64,000 bases of DNA from Burkholderiaceae bacterium (GCA_023653055.1 JAMNXR010000006.1:1-64000), one strand, 5' to 3'. Counted from the stretch's first letter, positions 18,701 to 27,354 are shown. Numbers and translations: made by a program. Notes: generated by a model not told the origin, from the sequence alone.

Positions 18701-18734
18701 TACCGCAGTGCTTCTAGCTCAGGCCTTAACTTAA
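15720..18734 (+). CDS. fused FAD-linked oxidase / Fe-S (GlcD-GlcF or YdiJ type) 2-hydroxyacid dehydrogenase
   Basis: A 1004-residue fusion. The N-terminal half is an FAD-binding type 4 domain (LSRGAGTSQCGQ, GGMTGNNSCGSRS) plus the FAD-oxidase C domain ending GALSGEHGDG. The second half has a 4Fe-4S ferredoxin region (CVSCKGCKRDCP, with an earlier degenerate cluster near NGHCRKFDAGTMCP) and a CCG/GlcF-like region (LCCGRTF, HGHCHQKA, SSCCGMAGSFGYE). It should oxidise a 2-hydroxyacid (D-lactate, glycolate or D-2-hydroxyglutarate) and pass electrons to the quinone pool. E. coli YdiJ has the same architecture and near-equal length. Coupled by overlap to the serine-glyoxylate aminotransferase, which makes glycolate an attractive but unproven substrate. 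Confidence 0.9.
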   Translation: MSTLASPALPKPIFFSPTKSGVSSPLSQLLSKELRGDVLFDGASRGRYSTDASIYQITPIGVVIPRDQADVLRALDIARDQKVAVLSRGAGTSQCGQTVGDALIIDNSRWLCNVVDFDEHARTVTVEPGIVLDHLNAWLKPYGLWFPVDVSTGAQCTIGGMTGNNSCGSRSIEYGNMVHNVLGIDAVLPDGTQAYFGSLKHPVQGARLEGILETLKTIATRERGELAERIPKVLRRVAGYNIDLFDCQNPRAYTDDGIANLSHLLVGSEGTLAYSRQITLKLSPLPEHKTLGVVNFQSFYKAMETTQHIVKLKPTAVELVDRTMIELAMENPAFRPVIEKALVGSPAAILLVEFAGQDQAELIQQLDELDTLMSDLGLPNCVVKMPEAKAQKALWDVRKAGLNIMMSMKGDGKPVSFVEDCAVPLEHLADYTSRLTEVFNRYGTEGTWYAHASVGTLHVRPILDMRREGAAQMRAIAEETSALVREYKGALSGEHGDGLCRGEWVSWQYGPRIHQAFAEIKTLFDPENRFSPNKMIHPPKMDDRSNFRFAPGYTVASTPTALDWSAWNVLRDPLTGVETAPGTGVDASGGLASAIEMCNNNGHCRKFDAGTMCPSYRITKDEQHLTRGRANTLRLALSGQLGTEGLASPEVKETLDLCVSCKGCKRDCPTGVDMAKMKIEARAAWAKRHGTTLREKLVAYMPRYAGVASRLGGLLSALEHTPVIGTMTKRALGFATERSLPRFKTSFLGQQAEQTPAASGREVLLFVDTFNNYIDTQNAYAAQRVLKAAGYTVHLNQRPGERPLCCGRTFLSAGMVDQAKAEARRTLDALVPFVKRGVAIVGLEPSCLLTLRDEFLDYGYGDEAKLLAQHSFLFEEFLVNEQKAGRFTLALKAIDTNTAMLHGHCHQKAFDALTPVQTVLSWIPGLKVSTIESSCCGMAGSFGYEAEHHAASMAMAEMSLLPAIRSRAAGTVVVADGTSCRHQIQDGADAEATHTAVLLAQALT

Positions 18735-18764
18735 ACCACTTACCTTTTAAAGTTGAAGACTCCC

Positions 18765-19382
18765 ATGACCATTACGATCAAAGAAGCAATTGAGCAGCGT
18801 ATCTCAGCCAATATGTTCGATCCAACCAAAACGCTGAGTACTGCACAGATCGAAGAGCTCGTCACACTTGCCACGCGTGCCCCCACGGCCTTCAATTATC
18901 AAAATTGGAAATTTATTGCTGTGCAATCCTCAGCGGAAAAAGAGCGTCTGAAAGGAGTCGCCTATGGCCAACAAAAAATTGCAGATGCCGCAGTGACATT
19001 TATCGTGTGCGGCAAACTCGAAGCGCACAAAGGCCTCGCCCATGCACTCAAGCCCTCCGTCGCCTCAGGATTGCTCGAACAATCCATGGCGGATGCCTGG
19101 GTGAACATGGCGCACGATGGACTGGAAGGCAACACAGCGCGTCAACGTGACGAAGCCGTGCGCTCGGCATCATTGGGTGCCATGACCCTCATGCTTGCCG
19201 CTCAAGGGATGGGATTAGTCAGCGGTCCGATGATTGGCTTTGACCCAGCTGGCGTGGCAAAAGCGTTTAATTTGTCCGCAAACGATATTCCAGCCATGCT
19301 GATTGCAGTTGGCTATTCGGCACCAGGCAACTGGCCGCAAAAACCTCGTCTGCCTCTCACAGACGTTCTGACCATCGTTTAA
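18765..19382 (+). CDS. nitroreductase-family FMN oxidoreductase
   Basis: A 205-residue nitroreductase-fold protein with an N-terminal arginine motif (AIEQRISANMF), RAPTAFNYQNW for FMN binding and a C-terminal LIAVGYSAPGNWPQKPRLP segment. These are NAD(P)H-dependent FMN enzymes that reduce quinones, nitro groups or other acceptors. I use the ATG at 18765 with GAAG upstream; an in-frame TTG at 18753 is less likely. It sits 30 bases after the fused dehydrogenase and 35 before the acyl-CoA synthetase in the same probable operon. Residues ARQRDEA replace the long loops of classical NfsB, so the substrate is open. Confidence 0.85.
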   Translation: MTITIKEAIEQRISANMFDPTKTLSTAQIEELVTLATRAPTAFNYQNWKFIAVQSSAEKERLKGVAYGQQKIADAAVTFIVCGKLEAHKGLAHALKPSVASGLLEQSMADAWVNMAHDGLEGNTARQRDEAVRSASLGAMTLMLAAQGMGLVSGPMIGFDPAGVAKAFNLSANDIPAMLIAVGYSAPGNWPQKPRLPLTDVLTIV

Positions 19383-19417
19383 ACCTCTATTTGCATTCAC
19401 CTCGCAAAAGCAAGCCC

Positions 19418-21046
19418 ATGTCACTGCAACCCATGCAAAACTATGCCGAAACCGTGCGTAGTTTTGCTTTGGCTGTTCCTGAAACCTTTAACTTTGGGCA
19501 TGATGTCGTCGATGCACAGGCTGCACGCAACGATAAACCCGCATTGATTTGGTGCAATGCCCTAGGACAGGAGCGCCGCTTTAATTTCTCCGATATTCGG
19601 CGCCTGACCAATCAATTGGCCAATTTGCTAACAAAAAAAGGGTTAAAGAAAGGTGATCGTGTCATTGTCATGCTTCCGCGCATTCCAGAGTGGCAAATTG
19701 CGCTGGTGGCTTGCATGAAAATCGGTGCGATCCCAATCCCTTGCATTGAAATGTTGACCGCAAAAGATATCGACTTTCGGGTACAACACTCTGGCGCGAT
19801 TGCTGCGATCACAACGGCTGGAAATACACATAAATTTGCCACATGCGCATCGGTCACCCTTCGCTTGAGTGTCGATGACGCAACGGATGATACGTGGACA
19901 TCGATGCATCTTAGCGCTCAAGAATCACCTGATTTCGATTGTGCGGTGTTGACTGCCGAAGAACCCGCCTTACTTTTTTATACTTCCGGCTCTTCGGGGC
20001 AACCAAAAGGTGTGCTGCACTCGACACGGGGGATCTATTCTTGGCGGCTTTCAGCCGCCTGGTGGCAAACTTTAGTCGAGGACGACATCAAATGGTGTAC
20101 TGCGGATACGGGTTGGGCAAAAGCCGGCACGGGTATCTTATTTGGGCCGTGGAGCCAAGGCAGTTGCGTATTTTTTTATGATGGTAAGTTTGAGCCACGC
20201 GAACGACTTCGGTTGCTAGCGCAGTATCGCATCACCGTGTTTTGCGCAGCGGCTACAGAGCTTAGGCAGCTCGTCAATGAACGTGTTGATGATTATGACC
20301 TCAGTGCGCTGCGCCTGAGCGTTTCTGCAGGCGAAACAGTTAACCCTGAAATTGTCCATCAGTGGAAGGCCTGCGCCGGGTCCCCTTTGCTTGACGGTTA
20401 TGGTCAAACAGAAACGCTGATGACCGTGTTGAACTATCCCTGCTTACCCGTCAAAGCGGGTTCTATGGGGCAACCCATTCCAGGCACGCATTTTGAAATA
20501 CTGAGTGAGGAAAACGCGCTGCTGGAACCGAATCAAGTAGGTCAGTTGGCCATGCGCCTACCCAACCTGCAATTTATGCTGGGATATTGGAATGATCCCA
20601 TCCGCACACGTCAAAGTATTCGCACCATAGACGGGGTGGATTATTGGCTGACAGGTGATCTTGCCTCACGTGATCCAGAGGGGTATCTTTTTTACGCCGG
20701 ACGAAATGACGACATGATTAGCTCGGCGGGATACCGGATTGGTCCGACCGAAGTTGAAAATGCACTGATTGAACACCCTGCCGTGATAGAAAGTGCAGTG
20801 GTCGCGAGTCCTGATCCCACGCGAGGCGAAATCGTCAAAGCTTTCGTTGTCCTGCATCCAAGCTTTTTACCAAGCGAAGAATTAGTCAAAACCTTGCAAC
20901 AACATGTGCAACATCACACGGCGCCTTACAAATACCCGCGACAGATCGAGTTTGTCGCAAGTCTGCCTAAAAATCCCTCTGGAAAAATCATGCGGCGCGT
21001 TTTACGTGACCAAGAATTTAATCAAAGTATCGGATCTCAATTATGA
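19418..21046 (+). CDS. AMP-forming acyl-CoA synthetase
   Basis: A 542-residue ANL-superfamily acid-CoA ligase. Motifs in order: FYTSGSSGQPKG (P-loop), GYGQTETLM (A5), YWLTGDLASRD, GRNDDMISSAGYRIGPTEVE and the catalytic lysine near the end in PKNPSGKIMRR. It activates a carboxylic acid through an acyl-adenylate to its CoA thioester; sequence style is close to acetyl/medium-chain acyl-CoA synthetases. Start ATG at 19418; an in-frame TTG at 19391 is possible. Its stop overlaps the alcohol dehydrogenase start by four bases. The presence of a CoA ligase suggests the operon degrades a carboxylic acid. Confidence 0.9.
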   Translation: MSLQPMQNYAETVRSFALAVPETFNFGHDVVDAQAARNDKPALIWCNALGQERRFNFSDIRRLTNQLANLLTKKGLKKGDRVIVMLPRIPEWQIALVACMKIGAIPIPCIEMLTAKDIDFRVQHSGAIAAITTAGNTHKFATCASVTLRLSVDDATDDTWTSMHLSAQESPDFDCAVLTAEEPALLFYTSGSSGQPKGVLHSTRGIYSWRLSAAWWQTLVEDDIKWCTADTGWAKAGTGILFGPWSQGSCVFFYDGKFEPRERLRLLAQYRITVFCAAATELRQLVNERVDDYDLSALRLSVSAGETVNPEIVHQWKACAGSPLLDGYGQTETLMTVLNYPCLPVKAGSMGQPIPGTHFEILSEENALLEPNQVGQLAMRLPNLQFMLGYWNDPIRTRQSIRTIDGVDYWLTGDLASRDPEGYLFYAGRNDDMISSAGYRIGPTEVENALIEHPAVIESAVVASPDPTRGEIVKAFVVLHPSFLPSEELVKTLQQHVQHHTAPYKYPRQIEFVASLPKNPSGKIMRRVLRDQEFNQSIGSQL

Positions 21047-22056
21047 AAACGTATCGTCTAGAAAAAACAGGTAGCATGGACAACCTCTCACTCAATCAAG
21101 AGGCGGATCCCACACCGGGTGCGCACGATGTGGTCATCCGTGTGCGCGCCAATGCCCTCAACTACCGTGACCTCATGGTGATGGGCGGTTCCTATCGCGT
21201 TCCACCCAAGCCACGCGTCATTCCTTTATCGGATGGTGCAGGCGAAATCGTCGCGGTCGGCTCCGCTGTCAAGCGACTCAAAATCGGTGATCGCGTCGCC
21301 GGTGCTTTTTTCCAGGGCTGGATGGGTGGACATATTGCCGCGGAGCATCTGTCCACGGACATGGGCGGCAGCATTGATGGCATGTTGAGTGAGTTTGTCG
21401 TCCTGAATGAGCAGGGTGTGGTCAAGATTCCCGAACATCTATCTTTTGAAGAGGCTGCAACCTTACCCTGTGCAGCAGTCACAGCCTGGTGCTGTCTGAC
21501 AGACCAACGCCAGCTATTGCCTGGCGATACGGTACTCACACTAGGTTCTGGTGGGGTCTCTGTTTTTGCAATGCAGTTCGCACGGATGTTTGGCGCACGC
21601 GTGATTGCCACGACCTCTAGCGATACCAAAGCAGACAAACTACGCGTACTGGGTGCACACGAGGTCATTAACTACACGACGCATCCAGAATGGGACAAAG
21701 AGGTCATGCGCTTAACTGGTCGCCGTGGTGCTGACTTTGTTGTCGAAGTTGGCGGCCCCGGTACCTTGGCTAGTTCACTGAAGTCCTCGGCCATCGGTGG
21801 TCATGTCGTGCAAGTCGGTATCTTAGGTGGTGTGGGTCAACAGCTAGATCCAGCGCTGTTCCGAGGCCGATCGATCACGACACGTTCGATAACAGTCGGC
21901 AGTCGGCAAAGCTTTGAGGCCATGCTGCGGGCGATTGATGTCAATCAAATGCGTCCGGTCATCGATAAAGTGTTTAAGTTTGAAGATGCCAAACTGGCTT
22001 ATCAGCACCTACAAGAGCAAAAACACTTTGGCAAGGTTGTCATTAGCAACCCCTAA
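21043..22056 (+). CDS. zinc-type/quinone-oxidoreductase-like medium-chain alcohol dehydrogenase
   Basis: A 337-residue MDR-superfamily oxidoreductase: an N-terminal GroES-like domain (NALNYRDLMVMGGSY, PLSDGAGEIVAVG) and a Rossmann domain with TLGSGGVSVFAMQFA. The structural-zinc cysteines of true alcohol dehydrogenases are absent and the catalytic-zinc cysteine is replaced (NYRD, not GVCxTD), so it belongs to the zinc-independent NAD(P)H quinone-oxidoreductase/enoyl-reductase branch. It overlaps the acyl-CoA synthetase stop by four bases and is the last gene of the operon. The next gene is convergent, 12 bases away. Confidence 0.85.
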   Translation: MKTYRLEKTGSMDNLSLNQEADPTPGAHDVVIRVRANALNYRDLMVMGGSYRVPPKPRVIPLSDGAGEIVAVGSAVKRLKIGDRVAGAFFQGWMGGHIAAEHLSTDMGGSIDGMLSEFVVLNEQGVVKIPEHLSFEEAATLPCAAVTAWCCLTDQRQLLPGDTVLTLGSGGVSVFAMQFARMFGARVIATTSSDTKADKLRVLGAHEVINYTTHPEWDKEVMRLTGRRGADFVVEVGGPGTLASSLKSSAIGGHVVQVGILGGVGQQLDPALFRGRSITTRSITVGSRQSFEAMLRAIDVNQMRPVIDKVFKFEDAKLAYQHLQEQKHFGKVVISNP

Positions 22057-22068
22057 ATCAGTATTCTT

Positions 22069-22764
22069 TTAATGTTCTAACACTGAACGTGCCAGTAAAG
22101 AGGCACGCGAGAGTGCTTCTCGGGTCGGCTGATTGATCCACTGTTTATTAAGTGCATACGCGTGCTGAGGGATGGCTGCCAAAGCCTTGGCGCGCGCACG
22201 TGTCACGTCTAGAAGTTGTTCACTTGGGGCGACTAAAGAAACCAAACCTTCCGACAGACACTCTGCCGCACCGATACGCTCACCTAGCTGAACCAATCGA
22301 TGCGTCATGCGTCGACTCACACGTGGAGAAACGATTGCCGCGCCAATCGGTGTCGGCATATCAAATAACACCTCAGGCAAAGACACCCACGCCTGGTCTG
22401 CCATCACAATCTCATCACACAACGCCGCCAGCATGAGTCCTGCCCCCACTGCCGCAGCCTGCACGCAGGCTACAACAGGTTTGTCACAATGTAAGAGATC
22501 GTCAAAACAACGATCGAGTAAATCAAGATGTCTTAATTCAGCTTGCTCCCGACCCTGCGCAGAAAAAGCTTTTAAATCAGCACCCGCACAAAAAGCTTTT
22601 TTTCCTTCCCCGGTCAGTACGATACATTTGACCGTTGGGTCCGCTATCGCGCCTTGCATAGCTTCATGCAAGGCATCGTACAGCTCAAGATTAAGCGCAT
22701 TGGCCGCAGCAGTGCGATTGAACGCGAGCCACAAAACGCCGTCTTCGTGTGTAGAAAGGATCAT
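22069..22764 (-). CDS. enoyl-CoA hydratase/isomerase family protein
   Basis: A 231-residue crotonase-fold protein. The oxyanion-hole segments are visible (FCAGADLKAF and AVGAGLMLAALCDE). The canonical first catalytic glutamate region reads SLPEVLFDMPTPIG, typical of a hydratase/isomerase of uncertain substrate. I use ATG at 22764; a TTG two codons upstream is equivalent. It lies 18 bases after the N-acyl-D-amino-acid deacylase and is last in the CoA-transferase/deacylase/hydratase operon. It is shorter at the C-terminus than typical 255-260-residue members. Confidence 0.85.
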   Translation of the reverse strand: MILSTHEDGVLWLAFNRTAAANALNLELYDALHEAMQGAIADPTVKCIVLTGEGKKAFCAGADLKAFSAQGREQAELRHLDLLDRCFDDLLHCDKPVVACVQAAAVGAGLMLAALCDEIVMADQAWVSLPEVLFDMPTPIGAAIVSPRVSRRMTHRLVQLGERIGAAECLSEGLVSLVAPSEQLLDVTRARAKALAAIPQHAYALNKQWINQPTREALSRASLLARSVLEH

Positions 22765-22782
22765 GATCAATCGCTGAAGGCG

Positions 22783-24471
22783 TTATTGTAAAAAGGAGTC
22801 GATCACATGGCCTGGGCCATCGGCCAATTTCACGTAATCTTTGCCATCATGCACCATGCAGCCATTGACCCAGACGCCATGGATACCCGTACCTGAACGA
22901 ACCTTGCGTGCACCGCCACCTGGCAGATCATGCAAAGTCTCCAATTTGGTCATGCCCACATTCTGCGGATCAAATAGCAACATGTCGGCAGGCGCGCCTT
23001 GAATTAAACGTCCGCGATTTGGAATTTTGAAACGATCCGCCGCCTGACTGGTAATCCGACGAATGCCCTCTTCGAGGGTAAATTCTCCCGTCTTGCGTAC
23101 CCAGTGCCCCAAGAAATGCAAACCAAAGGCTGCGTCACACATATAAATCAAATGTGCGCCCGCATCAGACAAGGTGACGACTGAAGAGGAATGTTTGAGC
23201 AAAGGGGCTACGCCTGCATCGATATGATTGAAAAACTTGCCAATGACATGGTTTTTCAAATTTTCTTTGATGCCTAACTCAAAAAAGGCATCCAGTGGCG
23301 TTATGCCCCATTTTTTACCTAGTGCCTCGAAGGTCATTCCCTCTAGCTCAGCGTGTTCGGGAAGCGAAACTTCACCGACCTCGAGGTATTTCCAGTCACC
23401 GAGAAACAAAATGCCAGGTTTGAGATTTTTAAGGTCTTCTCTAAACTGCTGACGGAAGGCCGGATCTTTGTACGCGCTTAAGATTTCTGCAGCCGGACGA
23501 TTTTTAACGCGGTCAAATGCAGAGTGGCTATACAGTGGGTAGGGTTCTTCGAGCGTAAAGTCGAAAGACAGGGGCTGACAACTTGTCAGGATGTAGACCT
23601 CATTGCCCCGTGCACGCGCCTGCTCAGCCTTTTCGTAATACGTGATGGCGAGATCCGGGGTCGCAGGGTTGTACATCGACAAGACCGTTGAGATAAAAGC
23701 TGGACGACCGCTGTTAGCGGCGACTTTTTCGATCACTTCGGGTGTCGCCCTTGCGCCAGTTGCCATCATAAAGACGCCTTTGTCGAACTCTTTCATCACG
23801 CCAGACAACGCGAGCAACTCCTCCTCCGTCGCGATCGTTGAGGGCATGGGGATACCGCCATAACCGCTATGGTTTGGGGAAAATGATGAGGCGAAACCAA
23901 TCGCACCTGCTTGCATGGCTTCACGCACCAGCTGGCACATCGCCTCGAGCTCTTCAGGTGACGGAGTCGCCTTTTCAGAGCCTGCTGCACCCATCACTGC
24001 CGTGCGCACCACGGAGTGACCGACAAAGAGCGCCGTGTTCAGATAAGGCTTCGTCGCTCTTAGCTGATCCATGTACTCTTTAAAGGTCTCGAAATTCCAC
24101 TTGATGCCATTTAACAAGGAATTGAGATCCATGCCCTCGACTACCGAGAGATTTTTCATCATGGTCTCGCGGTGTTCCGCGGGACAAGGCGTGATGCCAA
24201 AGCCGCAATTTCCCATCACGACGGTGGTCACACCCAGAGCGGGAGACGGTGACATCGTGGGATCCCAGGTCACTTGGGCATCAAAGTGCGTATGCAAGTC
24301 GACAATTCCAGGCATTAAGGATAGCCCTTTCGCATCGATTTCTTGTTTCGCTGGACCTGTGACGTCACCAATCTCTGCCACCACGCCGTTTTGAACAGCC
24401 ACATCCGCGATTTTTCCTGGATGACCCAAACCGTCAAACACACGCGCCTGTCTAATAATCAAGTCGTACAT
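22783..24471 (-). CDS. N-acyl-D-amino-acid deacylase family amidohydrolase
   Basis: A 562-residue zinc amidohydrolase. It has the metal-binding HTHFDAQVTWDP motif, the family's metal-bridging cysteine in GNCGFGITPCP, a later histidine in VGHSVVR and the catalytic-type aspartate in SDAGAHL. The family hydrolyses N-acyl-D-amino acids and includes related D-aminoacylases and enzymes on cyclic amides. ATG at 24471 is chosen because GGGAG lies 7 bases upstream; the frame is open 23 codons further. Second in an operon after the CaiB-type CoA transferase (31-base gap) and before an enoyl-CoA hydratase. Confidence 0.85.
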   Translation of the reverse strand: MYDLIIRQARVFDGLGHPGKIADVAVQNGVVAEIGDVTGPAKQEIDAKGLSLMPGIVDLHTHFDAQVTWDPTMSPSPALGVTTVVMGNCGFGITPCPAEHRETMMKNLSVVEGMDLNSLLNGIKWNFETFKEYMDQLRATKPYLNTALFVGHSVVRTAVMGAAGSEKATPSPEELEAMCQLVREAMQAGAIGFASSFSPNHSGYGGIPMPSTIATEEELLALSGVMKEFDKGVFMMATGARATPEVIEKVAANSGRPAFISTVLSMYNPATPDLAITYYEKAEQARARGNEVYILTSCQPLSFDFTLEEPYPLYSHSAFDRVKNRPAAEILSAYKDPAFRQQFREDLKNLKPGILFLGDWKYLEVGEVSLPEHAELEGMTFEALGKKWGITPLDAFFELGIKENLKNHVIGKFFNHIDAGVAPLLKHSSSVVTLSDAGAHLIYMCDAAFGLHFLGHWVRKTGEFTLEEGIRRITSQAADRFKIPNRGRLIQGAPADMLLFDPQNVGMTKLETLHDLPGGGARKVRSGTGIHGVWVNGCMVHDGKDYVKLADGPGHVIDSFLQ

Positions 24472-24502
24472 GTTGTCTCCCCTTTTTTTGAATATATTTT
24501 TA

Positions 24503-25726
24503 TTAAACAATGCCCTTCGTCTTGAGCGAAGTGATTTCATCTTGTGATTTATTTAATACTGACGTCAAAATTTCGTCGGTGTGTTGCCCGAGCGCTGGCG
24601 GCGGCATCTCATGTTTGATCGGGGTTTCCGAAAACTTCATCGGGCTACCGACTAAGGGCACCGTACCCGCCACTGCATGTGGAAGCTCAATTTTCATCCC
24701 ACGCGCAAGCACCTGTGGCTCTTCAAATACTTGAGCCACATTGTTAATGGGCCCATTGGCCACTCCCGCCTCATCCAACATCTTGACCCATTCGCGTGTG
24801 GGTCGCTTCAGGAAAATATCATTCAAAATATTGGTAATGGCTTCACGATTTTTAACGCGAGCACCGTTTGTTGAATAGAGTGGATCTTTGGAAAGATGCA
24901 CACAGTCAGCAATTTCACAAAACTTATTAAATAAATTATCGTTTCCACAAGCAAGGATCAGTGCACCATCTGAAGTTTTAAACGTCTGATAGGGAACGAT
25001 GTTTGGATGTGCGTTACCGATGGCCTTTGGTGCCTCGCCTGTTGCAAAATAATTCATCGCCTGGTTCGCGAGAAATGCCACGCAAGAGTCCAGCAAAGAC
25101 ACATCAATCCATTGACCTTGACCCGTGACCGCGCGATGCGCGATGGCCGCGCAAATCGCGACACTTGCATACATCCCTGTCGTCAAATCAATAATCGGCA
25201 CACCGACGCGCTGTGGGCCACCACCGGGCAGATCATCCCGTTCACCCGTCACGCTCATGAGCCCGCCCATGCCTTGGGCCATAAAGTCATAACCAGGACG
25301 ATCCTTTTCAGGTCCTGTCTGACCAAAGCCCGTCACTGAGCAATAAATAATCGCGGGATTGATGGCCTTGATATGTTCGTAGCCCAATCCGTAGCGAGCA
25401 AGATCACCCACTTTGTAGTTTTCCAGAATCACATCCACATTTTTCGCAAGCTCACGGACAAGCGCCTGCCCTTCGGGCTTGGAAATATCGATCGTGATGG
25501 ACCGTTTGCCACGGTTCGCCGCACAAAAATAAGCAGACTCCCTGGTCACATTACCTTGTTCATCTTTCAAAAAAGGTGGCGCAAACGCCCGCGAATCGTC
25601 ACCCTTGACGGGGCGCTCCACTTTGATGACATCCGCGCCCAAATCGGCAAGATTTTGAGCCGCCCAAGGGGCAGCCAGGACACGGGATAAATCAAGGACT
25701 TTGATATGCGAGAGCGGGCCGGACAT
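24503..25726 (-). CDS. CaiB/BaiF (family III) CoA transferase
   Basis: A 407-residue family III CoA transferase. It opens with GPLSHIKVLDLSRVLAAPWAAQ, has RGKRSITIDI and the catalytic aspartate in RPGYDFMAQGMGG, followed by the GGPQRVGVPI segment. These enzymes move CoA between carboxylic acids, for example from succinyl-CoA to a substrate acid. It is first of three genes on the minus strand with an N-acyl-D-amino-acid deacylase and an enoyl-CoA hydratase, so the operon may activate the acid released by deacylation. The promoter should lie in 25727-25887, between this gene and the divergent YbaK-like gene. Confidence 0.9.
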   Translation of the reverse strand: MSGPLSHIKVLDLSRVLAAPWAAQNLADLGADVIKVERPVKGDDSRAFAPPFLKDEQGNVTRESAYFCAANRGKRSITIDISKPEGQALVRELAKNVDVILENYKVGDLARYGLGYEHIKAINPAIIYCSVTGFGQTGPEKDRPGYDFMAQGMGGLMSVTGERDDLPGGGPQRVGVPIIDLTTGMYASVAICAAIAHRAVTGQGQWIDVSLLDSCVAFLANQAMNYFATGEAPKAIGNAHPNIVPYQTFKTSDGALILACGNDNLFNKFCEIADCVHLSKDPLYSTNGARVKNREAITNILNDIFLKRPTREWVKMLDEAGVANGPINNVAQVFEEPQVLARGMKIELPHAVAGTVPLVGSPMKFSETPIKHEMPPPALGQHTDEILTSVLNKSQDEITSLKTKGIV

Positions 25727-25887
25727 GGTGGGCTTCCAATTCTTTTAGACAAGGTGGATATTGTAGAGCGTTCCATGCACTCAGGACGCCTGAGGACACG
25801 GGGAGACTGACAGGATTTGTGAGGCGCGCTGTAGGCCTTGGGACATAAAATCCTCTACAGCTCATTTAGGAATGATTTTCCCTCCAC

Positions 25888-26376
25888 ATGACGATTTCAC
25901 GGTTCCTCGCGTCCCATCGGTTTGATTTTCCAAGCTTCGCGCATCGTGCAACGCATACTTGTGCAGAGTTCGAAGCCTTGGTGCCATCCGTGCCTGGAAC
26001 ACGTAACAAAAATCTCTTTTTAAGGGACAAAAAGGGATTGCGACACCTCTTAGTCGTTGTGCCACCTAAACTCGTGGTTGATTTGGAAAAACTCAGTACG
26101 CTTTTGGGCGCAAAACGGCTCGGCTTTGCCTCTACGGAGCGCCTTCGTGAGCACCTGGGTGTGGAATCAGGCTCCGTGAGTGTGCTCAGCCTGATTCATG
26201 ATCAGTCAAATCAAGTGGAACTCGTGATTGATCAGACCATCTGGAATGCAGAAGCGATTCAAGCGCATCCCTTGATCAACACAGAAACCGTTGTGATTCC
26301 CCAACCGGAACTTAAACGATTTCTCGCGACAACGGGACATTCGCCCACGGTGCTCGATATTCCAGGCGTACGATAG
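25888..26376 (+). CDS. YbaK/ProXp-type prolyl-tRNA-editing domain protein
   Basis: A 162-residue protein of the YbaK/prolyl-tRNA synthetase-associated editing family. TRNKNLFLRDKK contains the conserved KNLFL active-site lysine motif of ProXp-ala (PrdX), and GSVSVLSLI is typical of the fold. Such proteins hydrolyse alanyl-tRNA-Pro in trans. The length fits a stand-alone domain. It starts with ATG at 25888 without a strong ribosome-binding site, stands alone between a divergent and a convergent gene, and is probably monocistronic. Confidence 0.85.
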   Translation: MTISRFLASHRFDFPSFAHRATHTCAEFEALVPSVPGTRNKNLFLRDKKGLRHLLVVVPPKLVVDLEKLSTLLGAKRLGFASTERLREHLGVESGSVSVLSLIHDQSNQVELVIDQTIWNAEAIQAHPLINTETVVIPQPELKRFLATTGHSPTVLDIPGVR

Positions 26377-26391
26377 TCGCCCGGGCCATCA

Positions 26392-27354
26392 TTAATCCAG
26401 CTTGATGTTGTACTCTTTTGCTACCCGCTGCCATTTGGCAAGCTCAGCACGGCGAAAATCCTCAAGCTGCTGAGGTGAAGAGGCGATGATCTCGCCACTA
26501 AAGGCGTCAATACCCGCCTTAACTGAGGGCTGCTGCATAACCTTGACCAAAGCCTTGTTCAGTCGATCAATCACTGCCGCAGGAGTGCCTGCAGGTGCAA
26601 AGATGGCATTCCACTCGTAGCTTGAATAGCCTTTCACACCACTTTCAGCCATCGTTGGCACATTAGGCAAGACTGCAGATCGCTTTTCTCCACCCGAGGC
26701 AATCACATTCAGCTTGCCTGACTTGATCTGTGGCAGTGCCGTACCAACCGTGGCAAACGCAAGCGGAACTTGACCTGACATCACATCTGTAATCGCCAAA
26801 CCACCACCTTTGTAATGGACGGACTCTAAATGCGTTCCAGCCAAGGCATTAAACAAGGCGCCAGCCAGGTGCTGAGCGCTGCCTGCTCCGGATGTAGCGT
26901 AATGTACAACGGGAGTTTTAGGCGTAGTCAACTTAATCAAGTCTTGTACTGTTTTAGCCTGAAATGCTGGATTTGAAACCAAAATGTTCGGTACACGCTG
27001 CAACAGCATGACGGAGGAAAAATCTTTCAGGGTGTCGAATTGCATCTTGCGCAAAGCAGGATTTTGGGTATGGTTCGCCGCATCCAACATAATGGTGTAG
27101 CCATCAGGCGCTGCCTTGGCGACATAAGCCGCCCCAATCATGCCTCCCGCACCACCCCGATTATCCACAATCACGTTTTGCCCTAGCTCTTTGGAAAGCT
27201 CAGGCGCAATCAGGCGTGCAACGCGATCCGCAGTACCGCCTGGTGGATACGTCACGACCAAGGTAATGGTGCGGTCTGGATATGCGGCATGGGCCAAGGT
27301 GGCGCCTAGCAAAGTGGCAACGGCCAACATCGTACGGGGAAAAGGAAAACGCAT
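26392..27354 (-). CDS. Bug-family (TctC-like) periplasmic solute receptor
   Basis: A 320-residue periplasmic binding protein of the tripartite tricarboxylate transporter receptor (Bug) family, with a signal peptide (residues 1-24, ending THAHA-like at LGATLAHA) and the family blocks VVTYPPGGTADRVAR, VDNRGGAGGMIGA and APDGYTIML. It binds a carboxylate-type ligand for uptake or sensing. No TctA/TctB membrane partners are nearby, as is usual for the many orphan Bug proteins of Alcaligenaceae. GGAG lies 8 bases before the ATG at 27354. Divergent from the nitroreductase at 27440. Confidence 0.9.
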   Translation of the reverse strand: MRFPFPRTMLAVATLLGATLAHAAYPDRTITLVVTYPPGGTADRVARLIAPELSKELGQNVIVDNRGGAGGMIGAAYVAKAAPDGYTIMLDAANHTQNPALRKMQFDTLKDFSSVMLLQRVPNILVSNPAFQAKTVQDLIKLTTPKTPVVHYATSGAGSAQHLAGALFNALAGTHLESVHYKGGGLAITDVMSGQVPLAFATVGTALPQIKSGKLNVIASGGEKRSAVLPNVPTMAESGVKGYSSYEWNAIFAPAGTPAAVIDRLNKALVKVMQQPSVKAGIDAFSGEIIASSPQQLEDFRRAELAKWQRVAKEYNIKLD

